A program made the position numbers and the translations under genes. The notes beneath the pieces were generated by a model. That model made no database searches and was not told the DNA's origin. It saw nothing but the letters and a program-made list of their open reading frames with translations. This document shows positions 7,867 to 15,284 of a DNA stretch of 48,299 bases, piece by piece. The DNA is from Betaproteobacteria bacterium (lineage in GTDB: Bacteria; Pseudomonadota; Gammaproteobacteria; Burkholderiales; SG8-41), in assembly GCA_028291945.1 (NCBI GenBank), contig JAQGNH010000329.1:1-48299 (forward strand), written 5' to 3'. Each line of letters opens with the position of its first letter. Position 1 is the stretch's first letter.

Positions 7867-8529
7867 ATGACAGCAACCGCTCCGTTGAACAGGACTCCAC
7901 AATCGGGCGCATCACGCACCCGGTCCTGCGGCCGCAACCATGATTGCACGGATTATCGGGGGCTAGCGCTGGTTCTGGCTATAGCGATTGCACTCGCGGA
8001 CGCTTTACCTGCGCGCGCGGCGAGCATCAGCGTCACCGCCGATCGACGCGGCGACACGATCGACATCAATGCAAGTGCAGTGCTGAATGCGGACGCTGCC
8101 ACGGCATGGCGCGTCCTCACCGATTACGATCGGTACACGCAATTCATCCCGAGTCTGCGCGTAAGCCGCGTCGTTGCGCGTCACGGCTCGACCGTGACCG
8201 TCGAGCAGTCGGGGAACGCGGTGCTCTGGATGTTCAGAAAGCGGGTCGATGTGACATACGAGGTGACGGAGTCGCCGCCGAATATGATCCAGTCGCGCGC
8301 GATCGCGGGAAGTCTGCGCGCGCTCGCAAGCACCTATTCGCTAACGCCGGACAAGAACGGCGTCCGGCTCGACTACTCGGGGCACATTGCGCCGGGGTAT
8401 GAGCTCCTCGGGCGCATCGAGCAGATCGCGGTGCGCCGAAACGTCGAAAGCGAGTTCCGCGCGATGGCAGACGAAATCGAGCGCAGGAGCGCCGCAGGCA
8501 CTGCACAAGACACCCCGGTCTCGCGGTGA
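7867..8529 (+). CDS. SRPBCC/START-like polyketide-cyclase-type protein, probably exported
   Basis: 220 residues from the ATG at 7867, continuing an open frame that starts further upstream. A hydrophobic stretch LALVLAIAIALADALPARA (~33-51) looks like a signal peptide preceded by an unusually long hydrophilic leader, so the true start may be internal and non-ATG. The mature part fits the SRPBCC fold of the coenzyme Q-binding COQ10/START-like type: ASAVLNADAATAWRVLTDYD, RYTQFIPSLRVSRVV, VDVTYEVTESPPNMIQSRA and LDYSGHIAPGY. Such proteins bind hydrophobic ligands. It is divergent from the YceI lipoprotein gene; both may act on lipids in the periplasm, which is inference. Confidence 0.75.
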   Translation: MTATAPLNRTPQSGASRTRSCGRNHDCTDYRGLALVLAIAIALADALPARAASISVTADRRGDTIDINASAVLNADAATAWRVLTDYDRYTQFIPSLRVSRVVARHGSTVTVEQSGNAVLWMFRKRVDVTYEVTESPPNMIQSRAIAGSLRALASTYSLTPDKNGVRLDYSGHIAPGYELLGRIEQIAVRRNVESEFRAMADEIERRSAAGTAQDTPVSR

Positions 8530-8701
8530 GCGTCGGGCCGCGGGGCGATCAGCTCATCAAAGCGGTGTGGATCGGCGGCGTAGTCGAAACGACGTGTTCG
8601 GACAGGGGAATGGGAAGCAGCGCATAGCGCATCAAAGCGGAGCGGGTCGAGCTATACATCGGTAACGCGCGACATGTTGGTAAAGGCTGCAGCCGCGCCG
8701 A

Positions 8702-8944
8702 TCAACGCGGAACTGAAAATCCTCTCAAGGCGGTCGTGATCGCCTCGTAGTCTGCTGCGTCCATGTCTTTGCGCCAAATCCAGGTTTTTGCATTATCGGC
8801 CCGGACGACTTCAAACTTGAGCGCGTTATACCATCCGCCGTAGAGCGGCGCGACGCGCACGAGGTCACGCGGATCGCCGCCAATGTCACGATAGAGGCGG
8901 GAGACGAGCGCGAGAATCTCGGTTTCTGTTGTCAATCTCACCAT
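8702..8944 (-). CDS. uncharacterised 80-residue protein
   Basis: An 80-residue protein of ordinary composition (MVRLTTETEILALVSRLYRD at the start, WIWRKDMDAADYEAITTALR near the end) with two probable helices around a central aromatic segment. No signal peptide or recognisable motif. The codon use resembles the neighbouring real genes and it stands alone between two non-coding gaps. I do not recognise the family. The preceding gap, 8530-8701, shows nothing convincing. Confidence 0.55.
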   Translation of the reverse strand: MVRLTTETEILALVSRLYRDIGGDPRDLVRVAPLYGGWYNALKFEVVRADNAKTWIWRKDMDAADYEAITTALRGFSVPR

Positions 8945-9077
8945 CGACGATATGCAGACATAGATAACATGGCCCAGCGATGCACATTCCTTTGGACTCG
9001 CAGGACGCTGCGTGAGCTCACGTCGATAACAGACGTGAACAGGACCCTGAGTCCCCTACTCAAAGACGGTGCGGTGG

Positions 9078-9551
9078 CTATAGCGTCCTCCAGAGCGACG
9101 GCCAGTTATCTCTAAACCAGTCCACTGCCGTAGCTGTTTTCAGAAGAATGCGCTTTGCACAGGCTGCGCTTTCGTCGCGGCCGCACGTTTCGAACATGCC
9201 GCGAATAAAAGCACCTCCCAGAGGCATGTCGAACGAATCGTAGGTTACGTTAATGGCCACTGCAGTGCGCGCGCCTGACTCTATCGCGCTCGTCAGCAGC
9301 TGCAGCTTGATGCGGGGGCTCGATACGCCGCTCGTGAGCCGGATCCCGTAGCGTTCGACGGTCTCAACTTTGTTTCCCTGCGCGTCAGGTAGACTTTCAA
9401 AGAGAGGGATGGCCTCGCGCAGCTCGGCTAGCAGCGTGACGCCGCCGGGATCGTTCCCGATGTGGCTGATCTCGAGCGCAACTTTGCGTTGGGCGAAGCA
9501 GGGCGGCGAAATCAGGACGGCTATCAGAACGCAATAACGTATGCAACGCAT
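9078..9551 (-). CDS. uncharacterised exported protein
   Basis: 157 residues with a signal peptide (CIRYCVLIAVLISPPCFAQ, probable cleavage after FA). The mature domain (EISHIGNDPGGVTLLAELRE, then TAVAINVTYDSFDMPLGGAF) contains two cysteines near the end (FETCGRDESAACAKR) that could form a disulfide. No family recognised. It is transcribed in the same direction as the glycosyltransferase gene, separated from it by about 210 bases that include a small A-loop hairpin at 9643-9660. Confidence 0.6.
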   Translation of the reverse strand: MRCIRYCVLIAVLISPPCFAQRKVALEISHIGNDPGGVTLLAELREAIPLFESLPDAQGNKVETVERYGIRLTSGVSSPRIKLQLLTSAIESGARTAVAINVTYDSFDMPLGGAFIRGMFETCGRDESAACAKRILLKTATAVDWFRDNWPSLWRTL

Positions 9552-9642
9552 GTCCTACCCCGCTGTTGAACGCCCCGTCCGTGAACCTGCTCAGCGATTT
9601 AACGCAATGTGGAATAGTGCTCACGAGGTAATGGGTCCGGTT

Positions 9643-9660
9643 TCGTGCAAAAAAGCACGA
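9643..9660. repeat. 6-bp hairpin with A-tract loop
   Basis: tcgtgc - aaaaaa - gcacga, perfect 6-bp stem. It lies between the glycosyltransferase stop (9761) and the exported unknown (9551). On the minus strand it falls after the glycosyltransferase stop and could be a weak transcript end, but the T-run is in the loop rather than after the stem. Confidence 0.35.
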
Positions 9661-9760
9661 TTTGGGAATCAAACCACGCGGGGATGAAAGGACAGTCCGG
9701 AGCCCCAGCACCTCAGATTCGACCGCGTCCGCAAAGCGGAAGGGTGTGCTGCTGCGTCAG

Positions 9761-11038
9761 CTATGCCGCGAGCAATGCGGCAGCGCGCTGCTCCTGCTCT
9801 TCAGCTTCGACGATTCGGGCGATAGTCCTGGCTGTTGCCGCCGGCGCGGGAGAAGCAAGAAGGTCGCGCAAGGCCCTTGCCATCATCGCGGCCGCGAGCT
9901 TCTGAAAGGGAATGCTGCGCGCAACGCCTAGACGCACGGCCCGTCGGGCGTTGTCGGGCTGATCGAACCCGACGGGCACGATGAGCTGCGGTTTGCCCGC
10001 CGCGAGCGCCTGAGCGAGCGTCCCGATGCCCGCCTGATGGACGGTTACCGCCGCACGCGGAAAGACGCCGGAATACGGCAAGTATCGGAAAACCTTGATG
10101 GTGCCAGGCGCCAGACCCGCGGAGGCAATCTGGGTGTCATATTGAGTCGGATCCTGACCGGTGATGAGCAATGCACGCCGGCCGATTCGCCCGGCCGCGT
10201 CGATTGCCATGCCAAAGAAATCGGTGGCGTACATCGAGACCGACGAGCCGAGCGTGAAGACGACAGGGGCCGGCCCCGCGCTGAGCCAGTCGTCGAGCTC
10301 GAGCCTGAGCGCTGGATCGACAGGCGTTCCGTCGTAACGGGAAAACCCGCATATCGTGGTACCCCGCGGCCAGTCCGCCTGTGGCGCTGCAAGCACGCCC
10401 GAGAACAAAGCGAGGTTACCCCGCGGAGCGTACTGACCTTCGAATTGAGCGGACGAGCGCATCGGCGGCAATCCGAGATCTGCACGCAGCTCGTGCAATG
10501 GTTTTTCCCAGCTGCCGACACTGCGCTTGATCATCCTGAAAACGGCGCGATAGGGTGCGATCCCAAGCCTGCGTACCCATAGTAGCCACGGGGCGGGCCC
10601 CAACAGCGGCGGATCGATCTCGGACATCAGGCTCAAGGGCGAGAGCACGCTCGAACGCCACGCCAGTCGACGTTTTTCAGCGACCAGCCTGCCAGCGAAG
10701 GTGAGCGGGTGTGTGACAAGCATATCGGCTCCCGCGCACGCACGGTCGAGATCCTCGTACGCGGCTCGAACATGAGGCATGACCAGGTCCCGAATGAGGT
10801 ATTCCGGTCCTTGCGTCGGATGGAACAGCTTGCGGACGAGCTCGGCCGGATCGCCCATGTCCTCCACATTCGGCCGCATCGGCGCGAACTCGATGTCTTC
10901 GCTTTCGACGGCGGCGCGGTGCACGTCCGTCGTGACGATCAAAGGGCGATGTCCGCGGCGCTTGAGCTCCAGTGCAATCGCCAGATAGGGATGAAGATCT
11001 CCGAGTGAGCCGAAAGTTGCGAAGACGATGCGCTTCAC
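9761..11038 (-). CDS. family-1 glycosyltransferase (UGT/MGT type)
   Basis: 425 residues from a GTG. The N-terminus IVFATFGSLGDLHPYLAIAL is the acceptor-domain start of GT-B glycosyltransferases of the UGT/macrolide/rhamnosyltransferase group (COG1819). The C-terminal donor-binding block VTVHQAGIGTLAQALAAGKP followed by LIVPVGFDQPDNA matches the family signature, with HQAG in place of the more usual HHGG/HCG. PVVFTLGSS opens the second Rossmann domain. It probably transfers an activated sugar to a lipid or small hydrophobic acceptor. It lies 30 bases downstream of an MFS permease on the same strand, so the two probably form an operon for making and moving a glycosylated metabolite; that is inference. 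Confidence 0.85.
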   Translation of the reverse strand: MKRIVFATFGSLGDLHPYLAIALELKRRGHRPLIVTTDVHRAAVESEDIEFAPMRPNVEDMGDPAELVRKLFHPTQGPEYLIRDLVMPHVRAAYEDLDRACAGADMLVTHPLTFAGRLVAEKRRLAWRSSVLSPLSLMSEIDPPLLGPAPWLLWVRRLGIAPYRAVFRMIKRSVGSWEKPLHELRADLGLPPMRSSAQFEGQYAPRGNLALFSGVLAAPQADWPRGTTICGFSRYDGTPVDPALRLELDDWLSAGPAPVVFTLGSSVSMYATDFFGMAIDAAGRIGRRALLITGQDPTQYDTQIASAGLAPGTIKVFRYLPYSGVFPRAAVTVHQAGIGTLAQALAAGKPQLIVPVGFDQPDNARRAVRLGVARSIPFQKLAAAMMARALRDLLASPAPAATARTIARIVEAEEQEQRAAALLAA

Positions 11039-11068
11039 GAGTGAATCAGGCCCACACCGCGGGACATT

Positions 11069-12331
11069 TCACGACGCATTTGCCAGCGCTTCCCGCCGCC
11101 ACAGGTGGGTGCGCCAGCGTGCGACGATCAACAGCATGAAGGTCAGCCCGAAAACGCAATAGACCGTCGCTGTTGCCGGGTAACCAAAGCGCGAGATCAG
11201 CGGACCGGACAAGAGCAGTCCCGGCAGGTTGCCGTAGATCGCCAGCATCCGGATCCCCATGACGCGTCCGCGCAACTGTTCGTCCGACGTTCTCAGGAGC
11301 ATCGCCGCCATGGGAACCTGACTCACGCTTTGCGCGCAGCCGACGAGCATGAGCACGAAGATTCCCATGGCGTGAACTTCGACGTGAGCGAACACGAGCA
11401 GCAGAGAGTACCAAGCCACACACGCGATGATCATCATGCGCGCCGGATGGATGACGCTGCCGTGTCGAGAAAGCGAAATAGAACCGAGCAGTGCCCCGAA
11501 CGCGACGCCAGCGACCATGTAGCCCAGCCCCGTCTGATCAGTCTGATAGATTTCCTTCGCGACATACGGCAGCAATCCGTTCGAGAGCGGAAAAACAGTC
11601 ATGTTGAGGAGGAAAGCGAGACACATCGCCGCGAACAGGTGGGGCGTGCTCCAGACGTAAGCGAGGCCTTGTCTCAAATCGTGCCATGGCGACGGCAGCA
11701 CGCTCGTTGGCGCAGCCGCGATCGATGCATCGCGCTTTGCGCGCGTACTACCTGCCTTTAATGTCAGCAGCACGCTGGTCGTATAAAGGCCTGCGACGAC
11801 CACGTAGGCCGGCGCCATCCCGAGCGTGGCGACAAGTCCCGCACCCGTCAGGGCACCGGCGATTCGGGCGGAGTCCTGCGTCGTTCGCTGGATGCCCATG
11901 GCGCCGATCAGCTGTGGAGACGGCATCGTGTCGGCGACCAGGGCGGCGCGCATGCCGATATCGGACGGGCGCACCAGGCCCATCAGCGCGGTGATGACGA
12001 AAACGTGTACCGGAGTGAGCGCGCCCATGAAAGTGAACGTCATCAGCGTGGTCGCAAGGACCGCGTAAAAGCCGCGCATCGCGCAGAGCAGGTTGCGATG
12101 GCCGATCCGGTCGCCTGCGACGCCGAACATCGGCGCGATCAGCGTTCCGATAAACTGCAGCGATGCGAATACCGTAAGCAGCAGTATCGAGCGCGTTTCG
12201 ACCAGCACGTACCAGCCGAGAATCAGCGACTCCATCTCGAAAGCCCACGAGGTCGCGAGATCGGCGGGCCACTGATAGCGGAAGGCGCGGATCTGGAATG
12301 GCGCCAGCGCCGAGTGTGTGTTAACGCTCAA
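11069..12331 (-). CDS. MFS transporter
   Basis: 420 residues from a TTG; there is no better start nearby. About twelve hydrophobic segments, with MFGVAGDRIGHRNLLCAMRG carrying the MFS loop 2-3 motif (GxxaDRxGxR). N-terminal residues FQIRAFRYQWPADLATSWAF fit the MFS_3/EntS-like exporter group, so efflux is likelier than uptake. The TTG overlaps the stop of an 11-codon leader ORF that has its own strong Shine-Dalgarno, so translation of the permease is probably coupled to the leader. The glycosyltransferase gene follows after 30 bases. Confidence 0.83.
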   Translation of the reverse strand: MSVNTHSALAPFQIRAFRYQWPADLATSWAFEMESLILGWYVLVETRSILLLTVFASLQFIGTLIAPMFGVAGDRIGHRNLLCAMRGFYAVLATTLMTFTFMGALTPVHVFVITALMGLVRPSDIGMRAALVADTMPSPQLIGAMGIQRTTQDSARIAGALTGAGLVATLGMAPAYVVVAGLYTTSVLLTLKAGSTRAKRDASIAAAPTSVLPSPWHDLRQGLAYVWSTPHLFAAMCLAFLLNMTVFPLSNGLLPYVAKEIYQTDQTGLGYMVAGVAFGALLGSISLSRHGSVIHPARMMIIACVAWYSLLLVFAHVEVHAMGIFVLMLVGCAQSVSQVPMAAMLLRTSDEQLRGRVMGIRMLAIYGNLPGLLLSGPLISRFGYPATATVYCVFGLTFMLLIVARWRTHLWRREALANAS

Positions 12332-12363
12332 GACGCGGCACTGCGGCGCATCGTCCGTATCAT
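12328..12363 (-). CDS. putative 11-residue leader peptide of the MFS operon
   Basis: On the minus strand GGGAGGAG lies seven bases before an ATG that opens MIRTMRRSAAS and ends in a TGA overlapping the TTG start of the MFS gene (TCTTGAGC). This Shine-Dalgarno is far better than anything in front of the TTG itself. The arrangement suggests a short upstream ORF that feeds ribosomes to the permease. An alternative is a sequencing frameshift that separated the true ATG from the MFS frame. Confidence 0.5.
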   Translation of the reverse strand: MIRTMRRSAAS

Positions 12364-12370
12364 GATACGG
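12355..12370. promoter_or_regulatory. perfect 16-bp palindrome, candidate operator
   Basis: ccgtatcatgatacgg is its own reverse complement over all 16 bases. It lies between the Shine-Dalgarno and the start of the leader ORF of the MFS-glycosyltransferase operon and includes the ATG. Length and symmetry fit a TetR/MarR-type dimeric operator; as RNA it would be a hairpin occluding the start. No regulator gene is adjacent. Confidence 0.5.
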
Positions 12371-12435
12371 CTCCTCCCTTTCTTTAGTCGGAAAGTAGCA
12401 GCATCACCCGTTAAGTTCAATGAGCGCTTGAGAGC

Positions 12436-13137
12436 ATGCCCCGATCGATATCGCAATGGCGTATCGCTGTGAACGGCGAGGAGACGAGCGCGCTGTTCGA
12501 GCCTGCGACGCAAGGCGATGGCGGGACCGTGTTCGTGTGTGCGCACGGCGCCGGGGGCCACATGGAGGATCGGGGCATGAGCCGCCTTGCGGAGGTGCTG
12601 TGTGCCTCAGGCTTAGATGTCGTGAGATTCAATTTTTTGTACAAGGAAAAAGGCTCGCACCGGCCTGACCCGATGCCGCGCCTCAAAGCGTGCATGAATG
12701 CGGTCGTGTCGCGCACGCGCAGCGAGCTGAGTCCCCGCACCGTCATCATTGGCGGACGCTCGATGGGCGGACGCGCTGCGTCGATGACCGCTGCAGAATG
12801 TCGCGACGCATGCGATGCCCTTTTGCTGCTCGCATACCCACTGCACCCCGCCGGCCATCCGGAGCGGCTTCGCGATGCACACCTGCCGCAGATCGAAGTC
12901 CCGGTGCTCTGCTTCAACGGCACGCGCGACGCCTTGTGCCAACGCGAGCTGATGGCACGCACGCTGCAGACCGTAGCAGCGCCATGGCAAATGCACTGGC
13001 TCAACGGCGCTGACCACGCCTTCCACGTCCTCAAATCTTCGGGGAGAACCGATGAAGACGTATTCAGCGAAATCGGGGAAGTCAGCAGGAGTTGGCTGAC
13101 TCGCCTGCGCAGTGAGATACTTGCGGGCCCGAAGTGA
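12436..13137 (+). CDS. TEX30/KANL3-like alpha/beta hydrolase
   Basis: 233 residues. TVFVCAHGAGGHMED (31-45) is the oxyanion region, IIGGRSMGGRAAS (105-117) the nucleophile elbow with Ser109, VLCFNGTRDALC carries the acid, and NGADHAFHVLK the histidine near 195. The HGAGG and GGRSMGGR combination is characteristic of the KANL3/TEX30 group (COG3571), of unknown substrate. No signal peptide. It is divergent from the MFS-glycosyltransferase operon across a region containing that operon's palindrome. Confidence 0.82.
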   Translation: MPRSISQWRIAVNGEETSALFEPATQGDGGTVFVCAHGAGGHMEDRGMSRLAEVLCASGLDVVRFNFLYKEKGSHRPDPMPRLKACMNAVVSRTRSELSPRTVIIGGRSMGGRAASMTAAECRDACDALLLLAYPLHPAGHPERLRDAHLPQIEVPVLCFNGTRDALCQRELMARTLQTVAAPWQMHWLNGADHAFHVLKSSGRTDEDVFSEIGEVSRSWLTRLRSEILAGPK

Positions 13138-13283
13138 ACGACTGCGCCGTCGCATCAAAAAGCCCGGACTTTCGAGATTCTCGCGCGGCACCCTTGCCGC
13201 TCGCATGTTCGCAGGGAACAGCATTGCGTTCCCATTCGACAATGGGATGCTCGTAGTTCTTGTTAAGCAATAGGAGTTGCCGC

Positions 13284-13619
13284 ATGGCATTCTTCAACAA
13301 ACCTGAAAAGTCGCCGCCTGCGTCCCGCGTGCGACGTATCGTCAACGATGTCATCTACGACAGTGCGAAAGCCGAGTGCGTCGCTTCTCACGTGAAGAGA
13401 CGCTCGGCGGGCGCGTGGAGATATTTTTCGCAGGAGATTCTTTATCGCTCCTCGCAGGGCAACTGGTTCTTCGTGCTGGGTCAGCGGCTTCACGTCGAAC
13501 AGCAGCCGGAGGTTTTTGTGCAACCCGTTTCGGCCGAACAAGCTTACGCATGGCTGTGCGAGTACAACGAGATCGATCTCCTGGAACGTTATTTCCCGGA
13601 CAAGGCGAAATATGCCTGA
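13284..13619 (+). CDS. uncharacterised 111-residue protein
   Basis: The ATG at 13284 has TAGGAG seven bases upstream; an upstream in-frame ATG at 13260 is less well placed. The protein starts MAFFNKPEKSPP, has a repeated tryptophan/tyrosine pattern (GAWRYFSQEILYRSSQGNWF) and ends DLLERYFPDKAKYA. No signal or membrane segment. I do not recognise the domain, but composition and ribosome-binding site support a real gene. Confidence 0.6.
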   Translation: MAFFNKPEKSPPASRVRRIVNDVIYDSAKAECVASHVKRRSAGAWRYFSQEILYRSSQGNWFFVLGQRLHVEQQPEVFVQPVSAEQAYAWLCEYNEIDLLERYFPDKAKYA

Positions 13620-13733
13620 TGAGAAAGTACGGCGATGATTGGTTCGGTCGCGGGATGACGTTGCGCACACCACCGAGCCCTTTTTCTTGAGCCCGATGAA
13701 CGACCGAGGTGAGGCCGCAGGCAGGACCTGCGA

Positions 13734-14651
13734 TTGATCGCTCCCGAGTGGTTGTGGATTCCGATTACCATCGGCGCGGCCCTCGCGCAGACGGGCCGCA
13801 ACGCAGCGCAGCGTCATCTCACACCCATCCTGGGTACGCTCGGCGCAACACTCGTGCGCTTCCTCTACGGACTGCCTTTCGCGCTGGCCTGGCTGTGTGC
13901 GGTCGCGCTCGTCGGCGATTTCCAGCTACCCGCGCCGAATGTACCCTTCCTGTGGTGGATACTGGTGAGCTCGGTCGCGCAGATTGCCGCCACCGCCTTG
14001 CTGCTGCGCGTAATGGCAGAACGCAACTTCGCATTGGGTACCGCGTATGCGAAGACCGAAGTCGTCCAGGTCGCGCTGTTCGGCCTCATCTTTCTGGGCG
14101 ACCCACTGACTTCAGTCACACTGATCGCGATCGCATTCAGCACGGTTGGCGTGATGCTGCTGGCACCGATCGATCGCAAGCGGCCGCTGCGCACATTGAT
14201 CGCTGGATGGACCACGCGATCCGCGCTGCTCGGCATCGCCTCCGGAACCGGCTTTGGAATTGCTGCAGTGGGTTACCGCGGGGCTGCACTTGCGCTTGAA
14301 GGCGTCGCATTCCCCATGGCTGCTGCGTGCACGCTGGTTGCCGCGCAGGCGCTGCAGACACTGCTCCTCGGCGGCTGGCTTCTCGCCCGTAATTCCGAAG
14401 TTGTCGCGCGCGTTTTGCGCGAGTGGCGCAAGTCGTTGTTCGCGGGACTCATGGGCGCGACTGCCTCGGCTTGCTGGTTCACAGCGATGGCGATCGAGCC
14501 GGCAGCACACGTGCGCACGCTCGCCTTGGTGGAGATTCTCTTCAGCTATGCTTTATCGTGGCGATATTTTCGCGAGCGAGTGAGCAGAAGCGAGCTCACC
14601 GGCATGCTGCTGCTCATGGCCGGGCTCGTCGTCGTGACACTCGCGCGTTGA
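13734..14651 (+). CDS. EamA-type drug/metabolite transporter
   Basis: 305 residues from a TTG; a stop at 13710-13712 leaves only that TTG or a CTG at 13728. About ten hydrophobic segments in two halves, each with the EamA pattern; MAERNFALGTAYAKTEVVQV in half one and FSYALSWRYFRERVSRSELT in half two are the typical pre-TM5 and pre-TM10 blocks. DMT permeases export or import metabolites such as amino acids; the substrate is not predictable. It converges on the pqiC stop with nine bases between. Confidence 0.83.
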   Translation: MIAPEWLWIPITIGAALAQTGRNAAQRHLTPILGTLGATLVRFLYGLPFALAWLCAVALVGDFQLPAPNVPFLWWILVSSVAQIAATALLLRVMAERNFALGTAYAKTEVVQVALFGLIFLGDPLTSVTLIAIAFSTVGVMLLAPIDRKRPLRTLIAGWTTRSALLGIASGTGFGIAAVGYRGAALALEGVAFPMAAACTLVAAQALQTLLLGGWLLARNSEVVARVLREWRKSLFAGLMGATASACWFTAMAIEPAAHVRTLALVEILFSYALSWRYFRERVSRSELTGMLLLMAGLVVVTLAR

Positions 14652-14660
14652 TCCTGAAGC

Positions 14661-15284
14661 TCAGGGTTTTCGAGCGCGTGCGGCTTCGATCGCCACGGCG
14701 ATCTCGCGGCTGATCGCGCCGAGCGCGCGGCTGTGAGCCGCGACGAGCTCATCGTAACCGGCTCCCGCGGGCTCGCTTACGAGCGAGCGTCCAATCAAGG
14801 GTCCGCCGGAAGCTGGCCGCACGCTCCACGATGCCTGGATCGTAGCGCCTTGCTGGGGGGCCGACTCGAAGCGCTGGATGTCGATCAGTACACGATAATC
14901 GGGCGTTCCGCTTGCGCGCTCAGCAAATACGGCCGTGCGGGCACCGTTGAGCAGGCGTGCAAGATGATCGGCGATGACGCGCGGAATCTCGCTCTTCAGC
15001 GGCGCGGCCCAGCGGGCCTGTTCGGCGATCTCAACGCGGCCGGGGGCTGTGCGCAGCACGATCTGCGGTCGATCCACCACCTCTGGAACGGTGATCGGAC
15101 CAACGACGATAAGGAAATCCCCGACGGCCGTGTTCGGGGCGGGCTGCGACGCAGGAGGAGACTCGAGCGTGAAAAAGCGCTCCTGAGGGGGCGTGCTACA
15201 GCCTGCGGTGACCGTGAGCACACCACAGATCAGTACCATCGTACGTCTTAACGCTAGTCCTACCATTTCATGCGCGCGATTCAT
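14661..15284 (-). CDS. pqiC: PqiC-type outer-membrane lipoprotein
   Basis: 207 residues with a lipoprotein signal ending in VTAGC (Cys29), followed by the ABC-type transport auxiliary/PqiC (DUF330, YmbA) domain: FFTLESPPASQPAP, VVGPITVPEVVDRPQIVLR and ISREIAVAIEAARA. PqiC anchors the PqiB tunnel to the outer membrane in the Pqi intermembrane lipid-transport system. The start overlaps the pqiB stop by four bases, and it is the last gene of a four-gene operon. Confidence 0.88.
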   Translation of the reverse strand: MNRAHEMVGLALRRTMVLICGVLTVTAGCSTPPQERFFTLESPPASQPAPNTAVGDFLIVVGPITVPEVVDRPQIVLRTAPGRVEIAEQARWAAPLKSEIPRVIADHLARLLNGARTAVFAERASGTPDYRVLIDIQRFESAPQQGATIQASWSVRPASGGPLIGRSLVSEPAGAGYDELVAAHSRALGAISREIAVAIEAARARKP

